This document shows, one piece after another, positions 41,059 to 56,000 of a stretch of DNA of 64,000 bases (positions are counted from its first letter, which is position 1; each line of letters begins with the position of its first letter). The notes beneath the pieces were generated by a model that was not told the DNA's origin, did not search any database, and was given only the letters and a program-made list of their open reading frames with translations. This DNA is from Amyelois transitella (taxonomy: Eukaryota > Arthropoda > Insecta > Lepidoptera > Pyralidae), in assembly GCF_032362555.1 (NCBI RefSeq), contig NC_083532.1, forward strand, positions 881,001 through 945,000, given 5' to 3'. A program made the position numbers and the translations under genes.

Positions 41059-44000
41059 CTGTTGAATATATTTCATTAGTCCATGATTTAGGTTTAAGAG
41101 ATCTACATTTGTATATTGACGTCCGATGAAAATGCTGCAGTGTAGTTTGTTCCGCCGCTTCTTCTACACATGCGCTTTGGAAGCGGCAGTAGTTATAATT
41201 AGATTTAAGTGATGTGACGTCAATAAGTGATACCTTGTATCTAATTTTGAAAATAAATCTATTCTTTTCTATTCTATTCTATTTAAAGAGTTTCAAATTA
41301 ACATAAGATATTTATATACATACATACATAAATACATATGGTCACGTCTATATCCCTTGCGGGGTAGACAGAGTCTTGAAAATACTGATAGGCCACGTTC
41401 AGCTGTCTGGCTTTAAGATAAAACTGACACACACACTTTCATGCATTTAAAAACAGAAACAATCTTTTAGGGAACAACGTGAGTGTGATCCGCAAAGTAA
41501 ATATATTTAGTACATTCTTATGGCAGAAGAGTTCTTCTTGAGGCAGAAGCATGCTTCTTAGAACAGAAGCGTGCTTATCAAAGCCAAACCGTGCTTCCGT
41601 ACAGCCAAAAAAGTGCATCTAAACGGCAGAAGGTGCTTCTTATAACGGAAGCGTGCTTCACAAAGCCAAACCGTGCTTCTCAACAGCCAAAAAAGTACAT
41701 CTTTACGGCAGAAGCGTGCTTCTCAGAACAGAAGCGTGCTTCTTAAGGCAGAAGTGTGCTTCTCAGAACAGAAGAGTACTTTTTAGCACAGAAGCGTGCT
41801 TCTCAGAGATAAACCGTGCTTCTATGCGGCAGAAGCGTGCTTCTCAGAGCCCAGCCGTGCTTCTCAACAGTCAAAAAAGTGATTCTATACGGCAGAAGCG
41901 TGTTTCATAGAACAGAAGCGTGCTTCGCAACACAACAATCGTTACCGACGGGCAGCCGGGCGCTCTCACCGTCGGAGGAGTCGTACGATCTCATTGAGGA
42001 CATGCTGTTGCTCTCGGACATCTCGAGAAGTTCCGTAGCTGTGCTCAGAAAAACCTGGTCTATTCCCTGGAAATGAGAAAAACAATAATATATTAGTTTA
42101 TATCGTCAAAATAAATAAATGAGCCGTGTGGTTCCCGGCACTAATAGAAAAAAGAATAGGACCACTCCATCTCTTTCCCATGGATGTCGTAAATGGCGAC
42201 TAAGGGATAGGCTTACAAACTTGGGATTCTTAGGCGATGGGCTAGCAACCTGTTACTATTTGAATCACAATTCCATCATAAAGCCGAACAGTTGAACGTG
42301 GCCTATCAGTCTTTTCAAGACTGTTGGCTCTGTCTACCCCGCAAGAGATATAGACGTGATTATATGTATGTATATTATATAAATAAATAAAAACGGAGTT
42401 ATCCTATTGTTTGCGCAAATTACTTATCTGTGCGCAATTTCCATAGTAAAAAAAAAGAAGAAAAATCTTCCCGCCTAATTTTTGAACTTTTTTCCGAATA
42501 CACACACACATCTTTTTATAGAGTCCAGAGTTTTTTTTTTTTCGTCAAAAATTATAAATCAGGACTTGAAGTTGTTCTCTCATTACTATTCTTTTTTTGT
42601 ATTGGCGCCTGGAACCACACGGCACATTACATATAAATAGACAGAAATGTCACAATAGTACTTATAAATGTTAAATAAAACATTTTAATGTGTTCACATT
42701 ATGAATAATTTATTTACAATATGTACGTACATCATAGCAAACTTTACCATAAAACCACAAATTAAGATATCTCAAAGAGTAAGTATGACTTTTATCATGG
42801 AGTGTGTTAACAATAAAAGGAAGTATGCAGAGATCGTGGCAAGTGGAAAGAGGTAGTCTCTGCCTACCCCTCCGAGAAAGAGGCGTGATTTTATGTATGT
42901 ATGCATGTGTTAACAAAGAGTGTGTATATGACAATAAATAGATACATACATACATATAATCACGTCTATATCCCTTAAGGGGTAGACAGCGCCAGTCAGC
43001 AACAGTCTTGAAAAGACCGATATGCCACGTTCAGCTATTTGGCTTTACGATGGAATTGAGATTCAAATAGTGACAGGTTGCTAGCCCATCGCCTAAAAGA
43101 AGAATCCCAATTTTAAAAGCCTATCCCTCAGTCGCCTTTTACGACATCCATGGGAACGAGATGGAGTGGTCCTATGCCCTTTTTTTTATATGTGCCGGGA
43201 ACCACACGGCACGTTGACAATAAATATGTACAAATATAACCTGATCATGCAGCGCAGAAGTTTCGCAGTAATGGGCTCCTATAGACGCGGCGTACTGAGT
43301 CGCTTCGCTTCTCGAGACGGCCCTGGATTCGTCCAGGTCGCATTTGTTGCCGACGACAGAGAGTACCATGTTCTCTGGCACGTTGCTGGAGAAAAAACAT
43401 TACATACATACATACAATCACGTCTATATCCCTGTGCGGGGTGAATAGAGGCGACAGTATTGAAAAGACTGATAGGCCACGTTCGGCTGTTTGGCTTGAT
43501 GATGGATTGAGATGCAAATAGTGACAGGTTGCTAGTCTGTCACCTAAAAGAAGAATCCCAAGTTTATGAGCCTATCCCTTAGTCGACTTTTACGACATCC
43601 ATGGTAAAGAGATGGAGTGGTCCTATTCTTACTTTTCTAATGGTGCCGTAAGCCATTGAAACCCTTAATGTTGTGATGTGAAAGAAGATGAAGTTACAGG
43701 AATAGAAAAGGGTATGTTGAGATGGTTCGGTCATGTGGAGAGGATGAATGAAAGCAGGTTGACTAAGCAGATATACAAGGAGAGTGTGGAGGGAAAGGTC
43801 GGAGTGGGAAGACCTAGACGAGCGTATCTTGATCAAATTAAGCACGTCCTGGTAAAGGGTCAGGTCGAGAGAACCCGAAACCGCCGAGCTTGTATGAAGA
43901 CAGTAATGAATGTGGATGAAGCGAAGGAAGTGCGCAGAGATCGTGGCAAGTGGAAAGAGGTAGTCTCTGCCTACCCCTCCGGGAAAGAGGCGTGATTTTA

Positions 44001-47000
44001 TATATGTATGTTGAAGCCCTTATGGATGAATAATTCACCCCGTTTTTTTTTTCACATTTTCCATTATTTATTCTCTCTCTCTCGATAAATGGTCTATTCA
44101 ACGCAAAAAGAATTTTTCAATTCGAACCAGTAGTTCCTGAGATTAGCGCGTTCAAACATACAAACACAAACAAACTCTTCAGCTTTATAATATTAGTATA
44201 GATTTAACGTGTTAATTTATTTACTTACCTCTGCAACTCCTTGACCCAACTCTTGATGGCCGCGAAGCTGGTGACGCTGGTAATGTCGAACACCAGGAGG
44301 GCGGCGTTGGCATTCCTGTAATACATGGGTGCCATCGACCTGAACCGCTCCTGGCCCGCCGTGTCCCAAACCTGGAGTAGGATTTTGCATTCCAGGTGAA
44401 AACTTTGAATCATCTATTAAATGCAGAGGAAGTAAACCATTTTTCTTTTCAATGTACATATAAGGTTTTTCAATAATACTCAATCATTTATTGCATCTCA
44501 TCATGTGTTTACATATAAATCCTACTACTATTATAAAGGCGAAAGTTTGTATGGATGTTTGTTACTCTTTCACGCAAAAACTACTGAACCGATTACCATG
44601 AAATTTGGTATGTAGGTAGCTGAAGACCCAGAATAACACATAGGCTACTTTTTATCCCAGAGTTCCCGCGGGATTGATAGGGTTTCCATGCGGACGAAGT
44701 CGCGGGCGGCCTCTAGTTGTACATATGTATGATATAAAAAGTACAAGTACAGTATAACACCGGCAATGAAACATTTAGTTAGTTTACAATGTAAAATAAA
44801 CAACTTCTTTAATTTCAGAGAAACTGAATTGTGTTTAATTGAACGGTGTTATTGAAAAACCTTATAAAACGACATTTAATGTTTATAATAACGGTGTCAG
44901 TTACTGTTTTTTCAAATTATTCAAAAGTGTAAAATATCGGTGCCGTGTGGTTCCCAGCACCAATACAAAAAAGAATAGGACAACTCCATCTCTTTCCCAT
45001 GGATGTCATAAAAGGCGACTAAGGGATAGGCTTACAAACTTGGGATTCTTTTCTAGGCGATGGGCTAGCAACCTGTCACTATTTGAATCTCAATTCTATC
45101 ATTAAGCCAAATAGCTGAACGTGGCCATTCAGTCTTTTCAAGACTGTAGGCTCTGTCTACCCCGCAAGGGATATAGACGTGACCAATTGCATGTATGTAT
45201 GTATGTAAAATATCGAATCGGTTATGAATGTATTTTCTTCAAATAGACAAATCAAATGACGCGGCTCGGTGACGTGACATTGACGTATGTTAATTCGCGG
45301 GAAAATTTTTAATAGGAAAAGTGCCTATAGGTCATTTTCTTTACATACATACATACATACATATGATCACGTCTATATCCCTTGCGGGGTATACAGAGCC
45401 ACCAGTCTTGAGAAGACTGATAGGCCACGCTCAGCTGTTTGGCTTAGTGATAGAATTGAGATTCAAATAGATACAGGTCGCAAGCCCATCGCCTAAAAGA
45501 AGAATCCCAAGTTTATAAGCCTATCCCTTAGTCACCTTTTACGACATCCATGGGAAATAGACGGAGTGGCCCTTATCTTTTTTGTATTGGTGCCGGGAAC
45601 CACACGGCACGACCTGTCACTATTTGAATCTCAATTCTATCATTGAGCCAAACTACATATTAGCCAAACTAGGTTATAACCTGCTTTCATTCATCTTCTT
45701 GCCATTTTTATCACTACTTGGGATTAACCTGCAATTTAACCCTAGCGTCTCCGACGTTGATGTTGCAAGTGAAGAACGAAGCCCCTATTGTGGGCGATAT
45801 GTGTTTCGAGAACATCTTCCCTATGTACCTCACCACGAGGCTGGTCTTGCCTACGCCTGAAATAAAAAAAAAAAAACAGAAATTAAAAAAAAAAACAGAA
45901 ATTTAAAGAACTGTATCCCTAGCGGGGTAGACAGAGCCAACAGTCTTGAAAAGACTGAATGGCCACGTTCAGCTATTTAGCTTAATGATAAAATTGAGAT
46001 TTAAATAGTGAAAAGTTTCTAGCCTATCGCCTAAAAAAAAGAATTCCAAGTTTGTATGCCTATACCTTAGTCGCCTCTTAAGACATTCATGGGAACGAGA
46101 TGAAGTGGTCGTATTCTTTTTTTTTATTGGTGCCGGGAACCACACGGCATAAATAAAAAATAAAAATACAAATAAAATCACTTTATTATTAGTGTGAACC
46201 AAAAAAGAAACTATCTCACAAAACAGTTTCAACTATTCAAATCTTTAATCTATTACCTATCATTTGTTATCTCGCCTATGTTTACTTTTATAGACAGACA
46301 AATAGAAACCCGAATAGGTGATAAAACAGTGATAGATATAGACTATTGACGATAAAAAAAAACCGCCGTAATCCGCTCAGCCTCCCAATATAATCTTATC
46401 AATCTGTGTAATTTGTCTCGTATATATTTATTATTTTATTTATTTATTATTTATTTATATCTGTGACGAAGACCACAGCAGTCATACGGTAGCCGGGTTA
46501 TTATATTACCACTAGCTGCGCCCGCGCCTTCGTCCGCGTGGAATAGTTATTTTGGGCATCATTGAAGCCCTCAAGAATGAATAATTTTCCCCGTTTTTTT
46601 TTTTTCACATTTTTCATTATTTCTTCGCTCTTTATAGTTGCAGCGTGATGTTATACAGCCTGAAGCCTTCCTCGATAAATGGACTATTCGACGCAAAAAG
46701 AATTTTTCAATTCGAACCAGTAGTTCTTGAGATTAGCGCGTTCAAACAAAGAAACTTTTCAGCTTTATAATATTAGTATAGATTGACGATCAAAAAAAAA
46801 AAATCTTTTAGGCGATGGGCTAGCAACCCGTCACTATTTGAATCTCAGTTCTATCATTAAGCCAAACAACTGAACGTGGCCTATCAGTCTTTTCAAGACT
46901 GTTGGCTCTGTCTACCCCGTAAGGGATAAAGACGTGATCATATGTTAGGGATAAAGACGTGATCATATGTATGTATGTAAAAAAAAAACCGCCGTAATCC

Positions 47001-50000
47001 GCTCAACCTCACAAGATAATCTTATCTGTGGTAAACACAGCAGTCATACGGTAGCCGGGTAATTATATTACTATTGTATATATGTATACTAGCAACCCGC
47101 CCCGGCTTCGCACGGGTGCAAAATTCGGAAAAAATGTATAATGTATTATACAATTAATAATACTTAGTACATTATTTTTATAAATCCTGTAAGGCCTGCG
47201 TACGCAATGTAAGCGGCAAGAAATGTAAGAATTTACGACACCACATTAGAAACCCTGAAAATAACAGTATTTCTCCATTATTTAATAGATGTTATTATAC
47301 ATAAAAACCTTCCTCTTGAATCACTCTACCTGTTACAAAAAACCGCATCAAAATCCGTTGCGTAATTTTAAAGATTTAAGCATACAGACAAACAGACTAA
47401 AATAGCGACTTTGTTTTATACTATGTAGTGATATGTACGAGATATCAGTGATAAGAAGCGATCTATGGTCGTATCAAAAAAGTCGAAAATTCAATTCAAT
47501 CAATATTCAATAGGCGTCAGGCTAGCAACCTGTCACTATTTGAATATCAATTCTGTCATTAAGCCAAGCGGCTGAGCGTGGCCTATCGGTCTTTCCAAAA
47601 CTGTTGGCTATGTCTACCCCGCAAAGGATATGGACGTGATTATATGTATGTATGTAGATATAAAATCGTAAGATTTTGAACGCAGATAACTATATATACA
47701 TTAATAATTGAATCTTTATCAATATGGAAATATACTAAGTCTTATCAACGCAGATTTGAAAGTGCAGTCATAATAGCTGATATTTCAAGATAGAAAACCA
47801 ATATCCGTGTTCTGTGTGATTTCCGGTAGGTATTGTCGAATAAAATCATCACGTCTTTTCTCCTTACGGGGTAGTCAGAGCCAACAGTTTTAGTAGACTG
47901 AAAAGCCACGTTCAGCTGTACGGCTTAATGATGGAATTGAGATTCAAATAGTGACAGGTTGCAAATGAGGTATTGCCTTAAAAATAAAAATCTTTAATAT
48001 TCATGTTATATAGTCGATAATAAATAAATATTATAAGTACAAAATTAAGGACGTCCTGGTAAAGGGTCAGGTCAAAAGTACCCGAAACCGCCGAGCTTGT
48101 ATGAAGAGAGTTATGAATGTGGACGAAGCGAAAGAAGTATGCAGAGATCGTGGCAAGTGGAAAGAGGTAGTCTCTGCCTACCCCTCCGGGAAAGAGGCGT
48201 GATTTTATGTATGTATGTATGTATGTACATATATTACTCTTACAAGTTACAACAAGTTGACGTTGTTGAAAAAAATGCTGCAGTGCAATTTGTTACCGCT
48301 TCTTCTGCACTGACGCTTTGGAAGCGGCAGTAAACTTAGTTTTAAGTAATTTATTCGACATCAACCAATGTTGTGAAACCAAAAGATTTGACTATTATTA
48401 AGCGATATAAAGTATCCTATGATAATGAATAAAAAATTTGAATTTGAATTTATATATATTTTGTTTTAATCACAAAATATAATAGTATTTAACTTGTTGT
48501 TCAATGACTTTTAAAAAAATAACAGTACCCAGTAAACTGCATGTCACAAAATAAGGAGCGTACAAAACTGAAACTATCTTTAAATTTTGCTTAACACAAG
48601 TAAAACTGACACTTCAATGTTACTAAATTTTATTTTTAATATTTTATTTTTTGTTTGTACTACAAACATACATAAAATCACGCCTCTTTCCCGGAGAGGT
48701 AGGCAGAGACTACCTCTTTCCACTTGCCACGACCTCTGCACACTTCCTTCGCTCCATCCACATTCATAACTCTCTTCATGCAAGCTCGGCGGTTTCGGGC
48801 ACTCTTGACCTGACCCTTTACCAGGACGTCCTTAATTTGATCAAGACACGTTCGTACCTACATATGTAGTACTATAAGAGAAAATAACTTGTTGCCTGCA
48901 TATTATTAACGTGATGTAAAAATATTCGACCATTCACTCACATGAAATGAAAAACCGGCTAAGTGCGAGCCGGACTCGCGCACGAAGGGGGTTCCGTACC
49001 ATCATCCAGTTTGTTACTAAAATATATTTTTTTTTTATATTCACCTTCATTCTTTCTTCATTTATTAAAATCCACCAGAAAACTGCTTAAAATTACGTTT
49101 GTTGTACGAGAGCTCTCTCCCTTATCATAATAATTTTATTGTTAATAAATATTATTTAATGGAATAACACAAAAACGAATAGGACCACCCCATCTCTTTC
49201 CCATGGATGTCGTAAAAGGCCACTGAGACTTTAAGCATAGAGTCTTTATTAAAAGCGATTCTCACTATTTGAATCTCGATTCTATCATCAAACCCAACCC
49301 ATATTTTCAAAACTGTTGACTCTGTCTACCCCGCAAAGGATAAAGACGTGACTATATGTAGTCTCCTTTGCGACATCCATGGGAAAGAGATGGAGTGGTC
49401 CTATTCTCTTTTCTATTAATGCAAAATTGGAGTGTACATATGTAAGTTTTGGATTTTTTTACCCAGCTAGGGTTACACTTCTGTTCTGTAAATATTTTAC
49501 AGTGTAAAGTTACAGGTACCGGGCCGTTCTGCTTAACGCACCGACAAGCATTCCATTCCCTGCTTTATGTAAACCGTTGCGGCCCCAAACTGGGTTTTTT
49601 TTAACTGTACATTATATTTAAAAATAAACCTGTGAATGTTAGATTGTGACGTTATGATTGTTATAAATTAACTTGAATGATGTTTATGCGTTTACTAATT
49701 CAATGATATAAATCTATACTAATATTATAAAGCTGAAGAGTTTGTTTGTTTGAACGCGCTAATCTGAGGAACTACTGGTTTGAATTGAAAAATTATTTTT
49801 GTGTTGAATAGACCATTTATCGAGGAAGGCTTTAGGCTATATAACATCACGCTGCAACTATTAGGAGCGAAGAAATAATGGAGAGAAGGAAGACCAAGAA
49901 TTACATACTATTTTGATGAATAGCCTACGCCTACCCCTCCGGGAAAGAGGCGTGATTTAATGTATGTATGTATGTATGTATTTTGATGAATCAAAAAGTA

Positions 50001-53000
50001 AACATACCAAGTCGGAAAAATAAAAATGAACTCTACGATGCATTTTAAAACCTTATTGGCAGTAATATCTTTATTTGACGAAATATTCGTATTGATATAT
50101 TTAGTTATACATTCATTCATGTTTTGTTTGTTAATGTAGACAATGTGCATTCGTCCACGCTTTAGATTTAAACGATCTATATTTGTAAATTGACGTCCGA
50201 TGAATGCTGCAGTGTAGTTTGTTCCGCCGCTCCTCCTACACATGCGGTTTGGAAGCGGTAGTAGTTATAATTAGATTTAAGTGATGTGACGTCAATAAGT
50301 GATACCTTGTATCCAATTTTGAAAATTATTCTATTCTATTCTAGTAAATCTGGATTGGTTGTTATGTCATTGACCGTACAGATATTGTGTAATGACTGCG
50401 ATGTATCGGTTTGACATGCATACTTTAACAACAGGTTTGACTGCTTAAATAATATTAATCTAATAAATAAACAAATAGTGCCGTGTGGTTCCCGACATTT
50501 ATAAAAAAAAGAAAAAAAGAATAGGACCCACTCCATCTCGTTCCCATGGATGTCGTAAAAGGCGAATAAGGGATAGGCTTATATAGGTACTTGGGATTCA
50601 TCTTTTAGGCGATGGGCTAGCAACCTGTTACTATTTGAATCTCAATTCTATCATTAAGCCAAACAGCTGACGTAGCCTATAAGTATTTCCAAGACTGTTA
50701 GCTCTGTCCACCCCGCAAGGGATATAGACGTGATTATATGTATGTATGTAATCTTATAAACGCCCAGTGTAATACATTGAATGGCTGAACTGTTCTGTCA
50801 ATGAACAAATGTCGTCTTGTTCCCTGCAATTAAGAATAGGTGCACTTCATCTCTTTGAAATGGATGTCGTAAAAGGCGACTAAACAATAGGCTAATAAAC
50901 TTCACATTAAGGCAACTGGATGTGTAACCATGGGTCAATACGGTTTAGGTTCCCTGGCACAGTTTGTAGAGGTCAGAAGGGAGTCGCTTCGTGTAAAAAC
51001 CTGACTCACCAAATCCAGGATCCATGGTCAAGTTAACCTCAGGGACACGCCTCCAGAGCACTGAGGATGCAACCGTGACTAAAGCGAGGAAGAAGAATAT
51101 ATTAGTTACTAGCTGTGCCCGCGACTTCGTCCGCGTGGAATAGTTAATTTGGACATCATTGAATTTAGGTTAAGGTTAATTAAGGTTAAAGGATGAATAA
51201 TTTTCCCCATTTTTTTTCACGTATTCCATTATTTCTTTGCTCCTTATAGTTGCAGCATGATGTTATATAGCCCAAAGACTACCTCAATAAATGGTCTATT
51301 CAACACAAAAAGAATTTGTCAATTCGAACCAGTAGCTCCTGAGATTAGCGTGTTCAAACAAACAAAGTCTTGAGCTTGTCTGCCAGTCATCTTGTTGGTT
51401 GACACACGTATTTTCGTAAAATCGCGATATTTAGTGTTTTCCTTATCTGTTCTCTTCCCATTTCATCCTTTACTCGGTTGTGGTTACATCACACAATAAG
51501 GTAAGTAATTTAGTTGTAATTCGCACCTACTCCATCACTCTGTGATGGAGTTAGGTGACGAAGAAGGTCCCCCAGACTGGGGAGGTACGAGTTCTTCTTC
51601 TAGGAAGAAACCCTCTACGCCTCGCCCTTCTAAGCGACCTGCCGAATCTACAATAGAATCGGAACCAAAAAAATCTTCTCCCCCATCGGACTCCATCCAA
51701 TCTGTTTATCATCGTCCGGGATTTGAACCGGACTCTATTATTAAATATACCGACGAAGACGATGCCCCGTTTATCGTATATGTTACGAGGATGGAACCCG
51801 ATCCTTCTGCGGGCCTATCTATTAGGCTTCTTAAATTTGCACAATTTTTACATCATAATTCTGTCTCCGGTATTAAATCAGGTGGACTTAAGCTCATGGG
51901 TAGGAACAAAGTTTCAATCGAATTCACAGATAGGGATTCTGCCAATTCATTCCTAGAAAGCCCCCTAATCCCAACTAACAAATATATTGCATCTATACCA
52001 AGATTCAATATCTCTCGCATGGGAGTTGTTAGAGATATCCCTACAGACTGGACCTTGGAGGAATTAATTAATAATATTTCTGTTCCGCCCAACTGTGGTC
52101 AGGTAGTAATGGCCAGACGTCTCAACTCCAAATCAAAGAAACCTGACTCTGCCGTTTCCTGGTTCCCAACCACTACTGTTGTCCTTACTTTCCGTGGACA
52201 CGTCCTCCCGGAAAGAGTTTTTTGTTTCCATACCTCTCTTCCCGTATCAGTCTACCTCCTCCCCACAATCCAATGTAGGAACTGCTGTAAATTTGGTCAT
52301 ATCAGCAACCAGTGCCGTTCCAAACCACGATGCTATAGATGTGGCCAATTCCAACACTCAGGCGATTCATGCTCCTCAGATGCTTCTATTTCATGTCTAT
52401 TCTGCGGGAATTCCCATCTAGCTACTGACCCATCTTGCCCCGAACATATTAGGCAAAAACAAATAAAAGTTATTATGGCAAATGATAACATTAGTTACTC
52501 TGAGGCAGCAACCAAAATTCCTCAAAATCGTTCTTTTTCTCAAGTTGCTGCTGCAGTTCCCCCAGCTTCCTCCCAATACTACTCCTCCCAATCTCCAGTC
52601 TCCTCTCCACAACGCCCTCCAAACCCTCCCCGCTCTTCAACCCCCAATCTGTCTTCCTCTTACAAAAAAACTATTTCACTTTCCCCTAAAGCCAGACCAG
52701 AGCTTGGAAAGTCTTATGACATACAAGCTCTCAGAGAAATTACCTCAACTCCTAAATCTTCCCTTCCCAATGGTTGTGCGTGTTCATGCCAACACCAGGA
52801 CCCTTCCCCTGCTTTATCTCCAAATGATAACCTATTTGAGATATTAGCAGACGCCCTTATCCAATTTTTATCACGAGATGTTGACATGCTACCGCCCAAT
52901 ACCATTTCTCGTCTTCAACAAATAATTGTACCTATCCTTTCCAAACATAATGGACCAAGTTCTTCTTCAGTGGAATACTAGGAGTGTATCAAAAAAAAAA

Positions 53001-56000
53001 CCCGATTTAATGTACTTAATCAAAAGATACAATCCCATTATAGTTGCCATTGCTGAAACGTGCCTTAAACGCACGTCTCACTTCCATATCCCACTCTACT
53101 CTTGTTTCCGAGATGATAGAGATGATGGTTGGGCAGGCTGTGCTTTGTTAGTCTCTCAATCCATCACCTTCACTCAAGTTCCTATTCCCCCTCACAGCTC
53201 TTCCTTCCATGTTGTTGCTGTGAGAGCCTTAGAAATATCCTTTGTTTCTGTTTACCTCCCTCACCCTCACCACTCTATTGTCCTGGAACTACAGTCTATT
53301 CTATCTTCTATCCCTACTCCCCTTATCATCTTAGGTGACTTTAACATACGAAGCACCCTCTGGGGCTGCCCCTTTGACGATTCAATTTTACCTGTCTTTC
53401 TTGATCTTCTTGACAACATAAATCTTTGCATTCTAAATGATGGCTCTGTCACCCGTCGGTCTCCTCCGTCCCAAAATGTCAGTATCCCAGACCTTACCCT
53501 AACATCCCCCCAACTTGCTCCTATATTGCTTTGGCGGGTTTTACCTAATTCATACGGTAGTGATCATTTTCCAGTCCTTACCACACTAATTAAATCCATT
53601 TCCAAGGTTTCGCCCCTTCCTCCTCTTCTTAAATACAAAACCGAAAAGGCAGACTGGGACAAGTTCTCAACTTGCCTCAAAGTTCTTACATCCTCCCTTC
53701 CCTCTCCCTCAAGCCAAAACTTTTTACAGGCGTATGAAGAGTTCATATCTGCTGTTATTTCTGCTGCAGATGAAACAATCCCAATTAAAAATGCTTCACA
53801 CAACAAAATTCCCTCCCCTCCATGGTGGGACTCTGAATGCTCCGAATCTATCAGGAAAAGAAACAAAGCTGAGAAAGATTTTAATAGTGACCCCACCTTG
53901 ACAAATTATCTACTTGTTCGCAAAACAATGGCACAGACTAAGCGTCTATTATCTCAAAAAAAACACCTTGGCTGGAAGTCCTTTTGTGAATCCATTTCCC
54001 CCAAATCCTCTCTTTCAAGTGTTTGGAAGAAAATTAAATCTTTTAGAAGAGCTACAGCTCATCAAGACTCCTCTTCTAATGACACTTCACCTTGGCTCAA
54101 TGATTTTATAAAAAGACTTTCCCCTCTAACCGCTCCTGCTTTGGATGAACTTCCATACTCTTCATATAACTGTCCTTCCCCAACCATCCTAGATGAACCC
54201 TTCTCCCTCCAAGAATTATTATCCGCTCTGGACGGTCTCAAGGATTCCTCCCCTGGTATTGACGGCATTCCCTTTTCTTTCATTACCAAAGCTCCTCTTC
54301 CTTCCAAATTATACCTCCTGTCCATTTTAAATCATATCTTCCTGTCTGGGTCTGTCCCAGAATCATGGAAGAACCAAATTATTATTCCCATTCTTAAACC
54401 TGGGAGGAACCCTCTAGACCCCCTCAGCTATAGACCCATTGCCCTCTCATCGGTAATACATAAAATTATGGAACATCTCATCAAAAATCGATTGGAATGG
54501 TTTATTGAATCAAAGGGCATACTTCCAAATTCTCAATTTGGCTTTAGAAGAGGTATGGGAACTCTGGACAGCTTGAGTATCCTGGTCTCTCATATAAGAG
54601 TGGCATTCTCTAAAAACGAACATGTGGTAGGCGCTTTTCTTGACATAACTTCAGCATATGATAACGTTCAACTTCCTATTCTCAGGCAAAAATTGCATAA
54701 GCTGAGTATTCCAGTGAGGCTGATTAATATCATCTGTAATATGCTCATGGATCGTCACATAATTGTCCGTTTGCAGGGTTCTCTTCTTCCCCCTCGCTCT
54801 GTTTGGAAGGGTCTTCCACAGGGCTCTGTACTTAGTCCCATATTGTATAATTTATATACTTCTGACCTAGATCAGTCTGTCAATTGCTTTTGCAATATTC
54901 TTCAATATGCTGATGATATAGTTCTTTTCGCTTCTTCGGACTCCTTTGATGACATTAGCCGTCGTTTAAATTCAGCTCTTTTTTACCTCAACACCTGGTT
55001 AGAAGACCATGGATTATCTATCTCCCCGCTTAAATCAAACTGTGTCGTCTTTACTCGGAAGAGATCTTTGCCCCTATTAACTGTTTCGATTAATAATGAA
55101 ACTATCCCTCAAAAAGACAACTGTAAATTTTTAGGAATTACCTTAGACTCCAAACTAACAGGTGTTACTCACTTAAACCATGTTGTCCAAAAAGCTGAAA
55201 AGGGAGTTAATGTCATGAGGTCTCTCTCTGGAGTCCGCTGGGGCTCCCATCCCTATAGTCAAAAATTAATTTATAATGCCCTTGTACGTAGCCATTTTGA
55301 CTACGGTGCCTTCTTACTAGAACCATGCAACAAATTAGCTTTGGCGAAATTAGACAAAATTCAACATAAATGTCTCAGAATTATAACCGGTGCTATGAAA
55401 TCTTCTCCGACAAATGCCCTTCAGGTTGAATGTTTGGACCCTCCTCTTGTATTAAGGAGACAATTTTTAGCTGATAGATTTCTTTACAAAACAATCCAAT
55501 TATTTTCTCACCCCTTATTAGAAATACTTAACTCTCTATCAGACTATTGTCATACTTCTTCTTATTGGGTTAACAAAGATCACCCGCCTTTGGTTAAAAG
55601 CTTCGATAAAATAGATAACCTTCCCCACCCAGTTGCCCAATTCTCCAAAAATCCTATCTTTGATATTGACTTCCTCCCTCTCATCTTCCAACCTAATGTT
55701 CTTCTAAACATAGGACTTTCCAAGAATCTTCCTGGTGCTGATAGGATATTCAACCGGATCATTTCTGAGAAATGGTCTGATTGGACACTCATTTTTACGG
55801 ATGCTTCCAAATTAACTCAGGACTCTAATGTTGGTGCAGCAGTTTGGATACCTAAATTCAATCTTTTATTAAGTTTTAAATATTTTTCTAAATCCTCTAT
55901 ATTTACTGGAGAATCCATTGCTCTCTTTGAAGCTGTTCAATTTGTTTTATCTCACAATTTGGACAAATCACTTATCCTCTCAGACTCTTTGAGCTGCCTC

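Larger units (their letters stand above)
46355..47075. repeat. Local direct duplication, about 100 bp units
   Basis: 'accgccgtaatccgctca...cagtcatacggtagccgggt' occurs at 46362-46505 and 46985-47060. The first unit is split by a SINE-T 3' piece (46404-46460); a Hel-2 and a SINE-A lie between the units. Confidence 0.7.

Noticed and set aside
41653-41910. Open frame in the 'cagaagcgtgcttc' array, or a CRISPR-like array
   Set aside because: It is a degenerate minisatellite with no unique spacers, in a eukaryotic intron; the frame is open only because the units are.
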